DNA from: an uncultured Ruminococcus sp.
GTDB lineage: Bacteria > Bacillota > Clostridia > Oscillospirales > Acutalibacteraceae
Assembly: GCA_902774325.1 (NCBI GenBank)
Contig: CACYIC010000003.1
Coordinates: 47,852-111,851, forward strand
Direction of reading: 5' to 3'
Length of the DNA stretch: 64,000 nt
Made by a program: the position numbers and the translations under genes. This document shows, piece by piece, positions 44,617-52,232 of the stretch. The notes beneath the pieces are model-generated. The model had not been told where the DNA came from. It worked only from the letters and a program-made list of their open reading frames with translations, and ran no database searches. How positions within the stretch are numbered: position 1 is the stretch's first letter; every line of letters begins with the position of its first letter.

Positions 44617-44964
44617 TTATCTTAGAAAGACGCCGAATAAATCGTGATCAAAGCGGATAAATGAGAGGTTTTCGCTCTCCTCCTCAAGGCTGTTTTGCCT
44701 GCTGATGATCTCGATCATATCCTGATCCGAGTTCGTATCCTTTCTGATCCTGTTCATATCGTTTCTTTCGACTGAAAGGACATAAACCAGGATCCCGATA
44801 AGAACGGCAAGGACAACGCCTATTATCAAAAAGGCTTTCACAAGAGATGTTCTGCGCGGACTGTGCACGGATACGATCCGCCCTTTTTCGTCCGCCATGA
44901 CCACGTTATGGCTGCGGCGGCGAAAAATACTGCGGCGATTATTATCGGAGGGGACTTTTTTCAT
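44617..44964 (-). CDS. Small single-pass membrane protein after thrS
   Basis: 115 residues. Arg-rich cytoplasmic start (RRSIFRRRSHN), one transmembrane helix about 45-66 (AFLIIGVVLAVLIGILVYVL), then a short charged exterior segment predicted to be helical. No family recognised. AGGTGA ribosome site; it starts 23 bases after thrS and is likely co-transcribed. Confidence 0.55.
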   Translation of the reverse strand: MKKVPSDNNRRSIFRRRSHNVVMADEKGRIVSVHSPRRTSLVKAFLIIGVVLAVLIGILVYVLSVERNDMNRIRKDTNSDQDMIEIISRQNSLEEESENLSFIRFDHDLFGVFLR

Positions 44965-44987
44965 AGGTCACCTGCTTTATCGCTTTA

Positions 44988-46931
44988 TTACTTGATTGCT
45001 TTCGTGCTGATCTCCTCGTTTGCCAGCTCAAGGAACGCCTCGACGGACATCGCTCCGAGGTCTCCCCCGCTGCGGTGACGAACCGAAACGGTGCTCGCCT
45101 CGATATCCTTATCTCCGACGATTATCATATAGGGCACCTTTTCAAGCTGAGCCTCGCGGATCTTGTAGCCGATCTTTTCGCTTCTGGAATCTACCTCAAC
45201 GCGCAGGCCCGCTGCGTCGAGCTGATTTCTGATTTCATAGGCGTAGTCGAGGTGACGGTCGGCGACCGCGAGCACCTTGACCTGGGTGGGAGCAAGCCAC
45301 AGCGGGAACGCGCCCGCGTATTTTTCGATCAGCAGCGCGAGAGTTCTCTCATAGCAGCCGATCGAGGTGCGGTGGATGATGAAGGGATGCTTCTTCACGC
45401 CGTCGCGGTCAACATATTCCATGCCGAACCTCTCGGCAAGATAGGGATCGATCTGGATCGTGATCAGCGTATCCTCCTTGCCGTAAACATTTTTGATCTG
45501 GATATCGAGCTTCGGACCGTAGAACGCGGCTTCGCCGACGCCGATCTTATAATCGATCCCGAGGTTGTCGAGGATCTTGCCCATCATGCTCTGGACCTCG
45601 TCCCATTCCTCGGCAGTGCCGATATACTTTTCGGTATCGTTGGGATCCCACTGCGAGAAGCGGTAGCTTACGTCCTCGTAAAGACCGACGGTCTTGAGCA
45701 TGAAGCCCGCTAGCTCGACGCATTTTCTGAACTCGTCCTCGAGCTGCTCGGGAGTGCACATCAGATGACCCTCGGAGATCGTGAACTGACGGACGCGGAT
45801 CAAGCCGTGCATCTCACCCGACGCCTCGTTTCTGAAAAGCGTCGAGGTCTCGTTATATCTCAGTGGCAGGTCGCGGTAGGAGCGCTGCTTGTTGAGGTAA
45901 GCCTGATACTGGAAGGGACAGGTCATGGGTCTGAGCGCGAAAACCTCGTCGTCGCTCTCGGGATTGCCGAAGATGAACATTCCGTCCTGATAGTGATCCC
46001 AGTGACCGCTTATCTTATAGAGGTCGCTCTTTGCCATAAAGGGCGTCTTCGTGAGCAGCCAGCCGCGCTTCTGCTCCTCGTCCTCGACAAAGCGCTGCAG
46101 AAGCTGGATCACTCTCGCGCCCTTGGGAAGGAGGATCGGAAGACCCTGACCGATATAATCGACCGTTGTAAAGAAGCCGAGCTCTCTGCCGATCTTGTTG
46201 TGATCGCGCTTCCTCGCCTCCTCGAGCATTTTGAGGTGCTCCTCAAGCATTGAAGCCTTGGGGAAGGCGATTCCGTAAACGCGGCACAGCTGAGCCTTAG
46301 TCGCGTCTCCGTGCCAGTAAGCGCCGGTGCAGTTCGTGAGCTCGACAGCCTTGATCGCGGCTACGCTCATGAGATGAGGACCGGCGCAGAGATCGACAAA
46401 CTCGCCCTGCTTGTAGAAGCTGATATTCTCGCCCTTGTCGGTGTGCTCCTTTGCAAGCTCGACCTTGTAGGGCTCGTCCATCTCCTCGAGCTTGGCGACA
46501 GCCTCGTCGGGAGCCAGCTCAAAGCGCTCGATCTCAATACCGGACTTGACGATCTTTTTCATCTCCGCCTTGATCTTCTGAAGGTCGTCGGCGGAGAAGG
46601 GCTTCTCAACGTCAAAATCATAGTAGAAGCCGCTTTCGATGGCGGGGCCAATCGCGCACTTCGCGGCGGGATAAAGGCGCTTTACCGCCTGAGCGAGAAC
46701 ATGAGAAGCGGAATGCCAGAAGGCGTGCTTTCCGTCGGGATCATCAAAGGTCAGCAGCTCAAGCCTGCAGTCGGCTTCGATAGGAGTGCGCAGATCGCAG
46801 ACCCTTCCGTCGATCCTCGCGGCGCAAACCGATTTGTAGAGTCCCATTCCGATTGATTTGGCGATTTCGGCGGGCGTGATACCGTTGTCATACTCCTTGA
46901 CAACTCCGCCCTTCAATTCGATGTTAAGCAT
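44988..46931 (-). CDS. thrS: Threonyl-tRNA synthetase
   Basis: 647 residues with the full domain set: TGS (1-60), editing domain with HSASHVLAQAVKRLYP and the zinc-like HxxxH, class II catalytic core (LRPMTCPFQYQAYL, RNEASGEMHGLIRVRQF) and an anticodon-binding C-terminus. Charges tRNA-Thr and clears Ser-tRNA-Thr. AGGAG ribosome site. Controlled by a T-box leader at 47185-47425. Confidence 0.97.
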   Translation of the reverse strand: MLNIELKGGVVKEYDNGITPAEIAKSIGMGLYKSVCAARIDGRVCDLRTPIEADCRLELLTFDDPDGKHAFWHSASHVLAQAVKRLYPAAKCAIGPAIESGFYYDFDVEKPFSADDLQKIKAEMKKIVKSGIEIERFELAPDEAVAKLEEMDEPYKVELAKEHTDKGENISFYKQGEFVDLCAGPHLMSVAAIKAVELTNCTGAYWHGDATKAQLCRVYGIAFPKASMLEEHLKMLEEARKRDHNKIGRELGFFTTVDYIGQGLPILLPKGARVIQLLQRFVEDEEQKRGWLLTKTPFMAKSDLYKISGHWDHYQDGMFIFGNPESDDEVFALRPMTCPFQYQAYLNKQRSYRDLPLRYNETSTLFRNEASGEMHGLIRVRQFTISEGHLMCTPEQLEDEFRKCVELAGFMLKTVGLYEDVSYRFSQWDPNDTEKYIGTAEEWDEVQSMMGKILDNLGIDYKIGVGEAAFYGPKLDIQIKNVYGKEDTLITIQIDPYLAERFGMEYVDRDGVKKHPFIIHRTSIGCYERTLALLIEKYAGAFPLWLAPTQVKVLAVADRHLDYAYEIRNQLDAAGLRVEVDSRSEKIGYKIREAQLEKVPYMIIVGDKDIEASTVSVRHRSGGDLGAMSVEAFLELANEEISTKAIK

Positions 46932-47184
46932 TTTTCATTCTCCTTTTTCTGTGCGTTATACTCATACCATCCTCAAAAAACCGTCTTTAACCTCTGTCGC
47001 GCATCATCCCGCATAACCGCGTTGTCGTCCCCGGGCTCCCTCAAGGAGCCCCGCGTCCCTCGCGTTCTTTTCGCGGTATTATCCGCTGACGTCTGCTCAA
47101 AGCTTTTTGATTGAGAATGGCATCAGACCGAAAAGCCCGTTTTGTTTTCCGGCTTTCGGTTCATTGTTTATTGTTTTAAAAATG
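46932..47184 (-). other. Long spacer between the T-box terminator and thrS
   Basis: About 250 nt of leader with no gene. It holds a perfect 7-bp hairpin (GGGCTCC/GGAGCCC near 47034-47052) and another (ACCGAAAGCC/GGCTTTTCGGT, 47128-47161). Neither has a U-run. Longer than usual for a T-box gene. Confidence 0.5.
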
Positions 47185-47425
47185 TAAAAAGCCCCAATAT
47201 CCCCCGAAGGGAGATATTGGGACGATATTACTCGTGGTTCCACCCAATTTCGGCGTCTCTCGGACGCCCTCGTTAAGCCTTAACGCGGCGAACGCCGTGC
47301 CATTTCCTGCACAGTCTCAAAGGCGGTAAACGGCGGTTCCGAATATGAGGCTCTCAGCGTTTGCCCCACTCTCTGAAAACGGAGAGTCGCCGTTCATGTC
47401 CTTCTCACAGATTATTTATATTATA
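47185..47425 (-). promoter_or_regulatory. T-box riboswitch controlling thrS, with promoter
   Basis: Promoter TTGACG (47448-47443), 17 bp, TATAAT (47425-47420). The transcript then has a stem I closed by AACGGC/GCCGTT with ACC (47337-47335) as likely threonine specifier, the T-box sequence TTGGGTGGAACCACG (47247-47233), and a terminator stem CCCAATATCTCCC/GGGGATATTGGG with U-run (47222-47185). Uncharged tRNA-Thr would favour the antiterminator. The ACC assignment rests on position and gene identity. Confidence 0.92.
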
Positions 47426-47454
47426 TCACCTTGACGATAAAACGTCAACAGTTA

Positions 47455-48894
47455 TTATTTGTTATTCAGCTCCTGAAGCAGCTTGTCAATATCGCTCAGC
47501 TGCTTGTCGATATCGCTCAGCTCGGGCTTTTTCGCGGGCTTCGCCTTGGGAGCAGGCTCCGCTTTCTCAACAGGCTCTGACTCGGCTGCGGGAGCATCAG
47601 AAATCTTTTCCTCCTCGTCGGGCACTGTGAATCTCGGTGATTCGGCAGCCTCGGTTGTTTCGACCGCCCTTACGGGAATGACGGGCTTCGACTTTTCCTT
47701 GGGCTTTTCTACCTCTATCTCAACTATCTTGTCATCCGAAGCATCCGTCTTTGAATCGGAGGATTCGACGGCTTTGCTGCTCCTCTGAACCTGCTCGTAG
47801 GGAGCGTCCTCGGACATATCGGCATTTATGCCGGGAATGATAACGCCCTCGGCGGTCTTGCCGACCTCGTTTTTGGTCATATACGGGATCGGTTCCTTCT
47901 CGTCGGCGTCGTTGTGATAGCCGATAATGAAATCGTCGATATCCTTCGCGGATTCATAATACTCGCTGACTCGGCGGTTTTCGGGAGCCTTGTCATCATC
48001 ATTGTCGTCAGCCTTCACAAGCTCGCCGTATCCGTTGGTTGTGAACTGATCATCCTCGCCATCCTTGGGGAGACCGTCGATGATCTCAAGCTCATCCTTG
48101 GTATAGGAATTGGTGAACATCTCAACGATAAAGGAAAGCGCGTACAGAGCCAGAACGATCAGGGAAACCGAGCTGAACATGGAGATGACGCCGACGTTCT
48201 CCTGAACATTTGTTATAAGGCTGTAAACGCCGTGAGAGAGCATGAGCGCCACGCCGGGAAGTCCGTAAATAAAGCAAGCCTTTACGGGGTTTCTGCCCTT
48301 GATCCTCGAAACCACCATCGCATGAGAGAAGAAGTAAAGCGTGAGGAAGATATAGCAGAAAAGCGAGGTCAGATCGCTCGAGGAGATCGAAACCTTGGTA
48401 GCGTTGAGGAACTCAAAAACAAGCTCCGTGCAGCCCCAAAGAGCGGGGAAAATATAAAACAGCGAAAGATTTGAAATAGTCGTTCTGCCCTTGAAATGGA
48501 TCGAGGACATGAGCATAAACGCTATAGCCGCGGGAATCGAGAAAATCAGGCTCACAATATTCACCGCGAAGTATTCCGACTGGAGCGCGCCCGGCTCCAT
48601 AACAGGAGTAACGGCGCCCGCGATAACGGTAACACCCGAAAGGATCGCCAGAACGCCCGCGACAGGATTTTTCTTTACGGGATAGACGGGAGCGGTCTTG
48701 CGGTCAAGAATATTGATAACGACGCAAGCGATAAATAGGACAACCGCAATACCTATTACGATATAGGATATGGTCATCTTATCCATTCCCATGAAGTTTC
48801 CGCTTTCATCCACGCCGAATATACTCATAAGGCGCAGGGCAAGCATTGCCAGCGCGGCGGGAATGAAGGGAATGATAGAATACTTTACCTTCAT
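47455..48894 (-). CDS. Multi-pass membrane protein with long acidic cytoplasmic tail
   Basis: 479 residues from the ATG at 48894; a GTG 12 bases upstream is an alternative. About eight transmembrane helices lie in residues 1-270 (IIPFIPAALAMLALRLMSIFG, MTISYIVIGIAVVLFIACVV, and more). The remaining about 200 residues are hydrophilic, low-complexity and acidic with Lys/Pro/Ala-rich stretches, ending in a repeated LSDIDKQLSDIDKLLQ element likely to be a coiled coil. No enzymatic motif seen. Its leader carries repeat R2a. Confidence 0.55.
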   Translation of the reverse strand: MKVKYSIIPFIPAALAMLALRLMSIFGVDESGNFMGMDKMTISYIVIGIAVVLFIACVVINILDRKTAPVYPVKKNPVAGVLAILSGVTVIAGAVTPVMEPGALQSEYFAVNIVSLIFSIPAAIAFMLMSSIHFKGRTTISNLSLFYIFPALWGCTELVFEFLNATKVSISSSDLTSLFCYIFLTLYFFSHAMVVSRIKGRNPVKACFIYGLPGVALMLSHGVYSLITNVQENVGVISMFSSVSLIVLALYALSFIVEMFTNSYTKDELEIIDGLPKDGEDDQFTTNGYGELVKADDNDDDKAPENRRVSEYYESAKDIDDFIIGYHNDADEKEPIPYMTKNEVGKTAEGVIIPGINADMSEDAPYEQVQRSSKAVESSDSKTDASDDKIVEIEVEKPKEKSKPVIPVRAVETTEAAESPRFTVPDEEEKISDAPAAESEPVEKAEPAPKAKPAKKPELSDIDKQLSDIDKLLQELNNK

Positions 48895-48917
48895 ACTGAT
48901 TTTCACATAACCTTTCC

Positions 48918-48951
48918 GCCCACGATTGTAGCCTACCGTCTTACCGTGGGC
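48918..48951 (-). promoter_or_regulatory. Hairpin in the leader of the membrane-protein gene
   Basis: 7-bp inverted repeat GCCCACG (48918-48924) and CGTGGGC (48945-48951), directly upstream of the weak ribosome site of the gene starting at 48894. Confidence 0.35.
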
Positions 48952-48972
48952 AGTAAGAGGCGCGTACTCTGT

Positions 48973-49102
48973 ATAACAAATCCGATAATGCCCCCCGCCG
49001 CTTTTGGCAGCGGCCATTATCCGAATTCGGCGGTGGGATACGATCCCCCGCTGAATCCGCAGTGCTGCGCACTGCTTGATTTGATAAAAGCTAAGCTTTG
49101 AA
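48973..49102 (+). repeat. Interspersed repeat R2, copy A
   Basis: 130 bp with the blocks CCGATAATG, CCCCCGCC, GAATTCGG, TGCTGCGCACTGC and TTGATAAAAGC found in the same order and orientation at 63641-63738. Copy A has about 33 extra bases between GAATTCGG and TGCTGCGC, and internal dyads (GCAGTGC-TGC-GCACTGC). Confidence 0.75.
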
Positions 49103-49220
49103 AAAACACCCCAAAGGGCATTTTATCCACTATGAGAGCATATTCTATTTTAAGCCATAAGCAAGTTAATGTCAAGATATATTCTTGGTTTTTGTTAATT
49201 TTTTATTCGGAGACTGCAAA

Positions 49221-49790
49221 ATGAAACGAAGATTTATCGCTGTGCTTTGCTTTTTCGCGGCAATGGCGCTGCTCCCCGCTCTTTCCGTCGGAAACCTTAT
49301 CAGACCGAATTTGTCGTCCTCGCCCGACGAAGCCGATTCCCCGCAGAAAAACGAGGTGATCGCCGGAGCCGCCTCGCTCTGTGAAGAGGATTTTTGCGAC
49401 GAAGCGCTCAGAGCCTGCCTTATTATCGCGCACTGCAATCTCGCCGCAGGAAAGAAGCCCGGGAACAATAATTCTGATAAGGAATTAAAGAAAAGGCTGG
49501 CGGCTCTATATGATTCTGAAAAAGAATTATATCTCACCTTTGAAAACAAAGTAGTCGCAGTGCCGTATCTTTCACGTTCAAACGGAAAAACCTTTTCAAA
49601 CAGCTCTCTGCCCTATCTCTGCCCCGTTGCCTCTCCTTGGGACTGCGTCGAAAGCTACGACGAAGCTCTCCGCTGCGAGGGCGTAAGCCTCAACGGTCTT
49701 AGCTTTCTGTGCCGAAACGGGATGAGCGCCGAGGAGGCGCTGCTGTGGTATCTTCCCAAGCTCAAGCTCACCGAAAAGCGCCCGGAATAA
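49221..49790 (+). CDS. Short SpoIID-like exported protein
   Basis: 189 residues from the ATG at 49221 (GGAG 8 bases upstream). Signal peptide or anchor (RRFIAVLCFFAAMALLPALS). Weak but ordered resemblance to SpoIID/LytB: DEALRACLIIAHCNLAAG in the place of EALKAQAVAART, VPYLSRSNGKT for the AASSGGxT region, LPYLCPVASPWDC for YLRAVxSPWD, and a final NGMSAEEALLWYLP like GKSYEEILxHYYP. SpoIID trims glycan strands during engulfment. The catalytic-Glu region is changed and the protein is about 100 residues shorter than usual, so it may be a derived or inactive paralogue. Confidence 0.55.
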   Translation: MKRRFIAVLCFFAAMALLPALSVGNLIRPNLSSSPDEADSPQKNEVIAGAASLCEEDFCDEALRACLIIAHCNLAAGKKPGNNNSDKELKKRLAALYDSEKELYLTFENKVVAVPYLSRSNGKTFSNSSLPYLCPVASPWDCVESYDEALRCEGVSLNGLSFLCRNGMSAEEALLWYLPKLKLTEKRPE

Positions 49791-49803
49791 TCCGAGCGCT
49801 TTT
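49774..49803 (+). terminator. Terminator of the SpoIID-like gene
   Basis: AAAAGCGCCCGGA/TCCGAGCGCTTTT stem around a 4-nt loop with a T-run, overlapping the stop codon. Confidence 0.75.
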
Positions 49804-49924
49804 CATCATATTTTAGATATGCCGAACAAGCAATATCCGCCGAACGATCTAAAATCCATATCCGAAGTATGCTTCAAAACCGCCGAACGCGTCCAAAAAC
49901 TTCACGGTTTTTGTTTTGTACGCG

Positions 49925-50383
49925 TCAATTAGGTATGAAGGGCAGCTCGTATTCGTCGAGCGAAAAATCAAAGGAGGAATCCTCCTTTGAGGCGGGCGTC
50001 TCGGATTTTTGAGAGCCGCCTTCGGATTTCTGAGAACCGCCGTCCGATTTCTGAGAACCGCCGTTTTGCGCCGAACTGTCGGAAACGCTGCCGCCGTAAT
50101 CGTAATCCTCTGTTGTGCCGTCGCCGCCCTGAGCCGAACCGTTATTGTTTTCCTCCTTCTTCTCCTCCTTGGAAACATCCGAAGAAGAAGCGGGCTTTGA
50201 GGACTCCTGTTTTGCCGCCTGCGTGGTCGCGGTCTTTTCCTCCCTGCTCGTTGTCTGAACCGGCGCCGTCGTCACGGCAACAGTCGTTCCGTTCTTGTTT
50301 TCGTCGCTCTTTTCGCCGCAGGCGCTGAGAAGCAAGGCTCCCATCGCCAGAGCGACAGCTGTTATGATTATCCTTCTGATCAT
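49925..50383 (-). CDS. Small lipoprotein with GGSQKS repeats and LPFIP tail
   Basis: 152 residues from the ATG at 50383 (GGAGG, 5 bases). Lipobox LLLSAC near residue 21. The whole mature part is low complexity: Thr/Gln-rich, Lys/Glu-rich, then three to four 7-residue repeats GGSQKS(D/E), ending in SSFDFSLDEYELPFIPN. The last seven residues match the C-terminus of the dockerin protein at 58150 (YDLPFVPF). Two bases after the nucleotidyltransferase gene, hence co-transcribed with it. Confidence 0.6.
   Translation of the reverse strand: MIRRIIITAVALAMGALLLSACGEKSDENKNGTTVAVTTAPVQTTSREEKTATTQAAKQESSKPASSSDVSKEEKKEENNNGSAQGGDGTTEDYDYGGSVSDSSAQNGGSQKSDGGSQKSEGGSQKSETPASKEDSSFDFSLDEYELPFIPN
50001..50063 (-). 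repeat. Three tandem 21-bp repeats encoding GGSQKS(D/E)
   Basis: Units at 50001-50021, 50022-50042 and 50043-50063 differ at a few bases only; in frame within the lipoprotein gene, so repeat number can vary without a frameshift. Confidence 0.85.
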
Positions 50384-50385
50384 AA

Positions 50386-51525
50386 TTACCTCCGTTTTGT
50401 TTTGAATTCTTTTATTTCTCTGTATTCCTTGATTATGCCTTTCGGGTGCGTAAACAACCCTTTTACCGGTCGATACACGAAAAGCACGGGATACAGCCAT
50501 TTGTGCTTATAAAAGAACGGATAGTTGCTTTCCAGAGCCTTTCCGGAAATAAAAACCCGCTTCAGCAAATACCTTCGCTTTGACCCGTCGCTGTCGTCGC
50601 CGCCCAGATTCCGGTTATTTCTTTTATATCTTCGGGTCTCCTCCGTTCCGTAAACGCCGGATTCGATGTACTCAAATAAAGCTTTCCACTCATCATCGCT
50701 CAGCTTCTCAAAACCGAATGCTTTTTGGGCGACGCCTGTGATCTCACGCTCAAAGCCGAGCAAACCGAGAACTTCAAATTCCCTGTCGAGATATGCCCGG
50801 TCAAGCTTCTCGCCGTGCTTCGACAAATAGATATAAATATCCAGCAGAGAGCGCAGCCCGGTACCGCTGAAATAATAATGCTTGAAGGCGTGACAGATCA
50901 GATAGATGTAAAAATCCTCGTCTGTCATCCTATAGCCAAAGGAGGTTCCCGCTATCGGCAGCAGCTTTTCACGGATATTTTTGAAATAATCAAATATCTC
51001 GGGCATATCGCTTTGCAGAAAAAGCTCCCGGTGTATCTCAAACTCCAGAGTCGGCGGCTTTGAATAGGTATCGTGATTTGTCGTCCCGAACACATCACAG
51101 GAATAGCCCATCCGCTCCATTATCTCTTTGATTTTTCCCATCCCGGAGCTGTCGCAGAGGATATCGTTGTCGGACATCTCTCTCATCGCTGAAATCGGAT
51201 AGTCGTTTTTTAAAAGGATGCCCTTCAGCGGAAGGTACCAAATCCCGTTTTTTTCAAGCTCCGCAAAAAGCTTTGCCCTTTCGATATCAAAGAGCGCCAG
51301 CTTGCGGATCGCTTTTTTCTTCGCCTGATCGTAAGGGTGCGGAAGAACCGTGACCTTTTCTAGCGCGAACGCGACAGCCGAGGTCAGGAAATGCGCACTC
51401 GACAGGTAATAAACCTGCTCCAAATCTATTTTCTCACAGATTTCGCGCTCCGGAGTTTTTTCATTCACCGCGCAGGAAACAAGATAGATCAAGTCCCTCG
51501 CCGTCTTAATATCTGAATTATTCAT
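50386..51525 (-). CDS. NTP_transf_5-type nucleotidyltransferase family protein (copy 1)
   Basis: About 379 residues from the ATG at 51525; an in-frame ATG at 51558 is an alternative and neither has a strong ribosome site. Central motif WYLPLKGILLKNDYPISAMREMSDNDIL carries the Asp pair (DND) of this polymerase-beta-like family, followed by ERMGYSCDVF, EIHRELF and HAFKHYYFSGTGLRSLLDIYIY. Such proteins may transfer nucleotides to an unknown acceptor and often lie in surface-polymer or peptide-export loci. Paralogue of the gene at 52233. Confidence 0.75.
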   Translation of the reverse strand: MNNSDIKTARDLIYLVSCAVNEKTPEREICEKIDLEQVYYLSSAHFLTSAVAFALEKVTVLPHPYDQAKKKAIRKLALFDIERAKLFAELEKNGIWYLPLKGILLKNDYPISAMREMSDNDILCDSSGMGKIKEIMERMGYSCDVFGTTNHDTYSKPPTLEFEIHRELFLQSDMPEIFDYFKNIREKLLPIAGTSFGYRMTDEDFYIYLICHAFKHYYFSGTGLRSLLDIYIYLSKHGEKLDRAYLDREFEVLGLLGFEREITGVAQKAFGFEKLSDDEWKALFEYIESGVYGTEETRRYKRNNRNLGGDDSDGSKRRYLLKRVFISGKALESNYPFFYKHKWLYPVLFVYRPVKGLFTHPKGIIKEYREIKEFKTKRR

Positions 51526-51769
51526 TAATCGACCCACTGACCCGTAATCGTCAATCATATCAATCGGAATAATAGTCTGATTGATAAGTAACCACTGATT
51601 AATTATCGCCTATTGCTCGGCACTCATCTTGCTTTAGTCTTTTCAACCATATTGCCCAAAAATCTGACGAAAAATCCGACTGCGCGATATGATCACCGTA
51701 ATTATTCAGCGCTTATCTAAATGATAACAAGATTATATCCTCTATCAAACGATTTCGTCAAGCGCTTTT
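51526..51769. other. Intergenic segment with MITE-like ends
   Basis: Bases 51582-51718 are bounded by GATAAGTAACCACTGATTAATTA and, inverted, TAATTATTCAGCGCTTATC. No coding potential. The left end resembles TGACCACTGATAAATTA upstream of dnaG (43483-43499). Confidence 0.4.
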
Positions 51770-52144
51770 TCAGCACGATCCCTTAAAAAGGACCGCGAGC
51801 TTTTTTCCGCACAAGATCCCGAGAATACATGATACAACGCTGACGACCGCGTACAAAACGCCCAAAAACACCGAGCCGCCCTCAAAAAGCGTATAGGCTT
51901 CGAGCGAGAAGGTCGAGAAGGTCGTAAAGCCTCCGCAGACTCCCGTTTTCCAAAAAAGCACCGCGTTTTTTGAGCTGCCGTCATCAGAGCAGACTAAGCC
52001 CGCGATAAATCCGATAAGAACCGCGCCCAAAATATTTGTGATGAGCGTCAGAAACGGAAACTCCGTTTTGATCGGAATAAGGCTTATCGCGTATCTTCCG
52101 ACAGCTCCCAATGCTCCGCCGAGCGCTACAAACAAAAACGACAT
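51770..52144 (-). CDS. crcB: Fluoride exporter CrcB/Fluc
   Basis: 124 residues from the ATG at 52144, giving the family start MSFLFVALGGALGAVGRY. Four transmembrane helices; NILGAVLIGFIAG with the conserved Asn, and GGFTTFSTFSLE with the Phe-box and sodium-site region. A dual-topology dimer that exports fluoride. It lies between the two nucleotidyltransferase genes. No fluoride riboswitch was recognised upstream. Confidence 0.93.
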   Translation of the reverse strand: MSFLFVALGGALGAVGRYAISLIPIKTEFPFLTLITNILGAVLIGFIAGLVCSDDGSSKNAVLFWKTGVCGGFTTFSTFSLEAYTLFEGGSVFLGVLYAVVSVVSCILGILCGKKLAVLFKGSC

Positions 52145-52232
52145 AAAAAGCACCCGCTTCCGAAGATAATCAAAAATGGCGGCAAAAAGCAGTGACAATC
52201 GCCGCTTTTCCGAATCGTTTAATGGTATGATA

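Noticed and set aside
49995-50070. Regular short repeats resembling a CRISPR
   Set aside because: Units are contiguous 21-bp repeats in frame with a coding region, without spacers.
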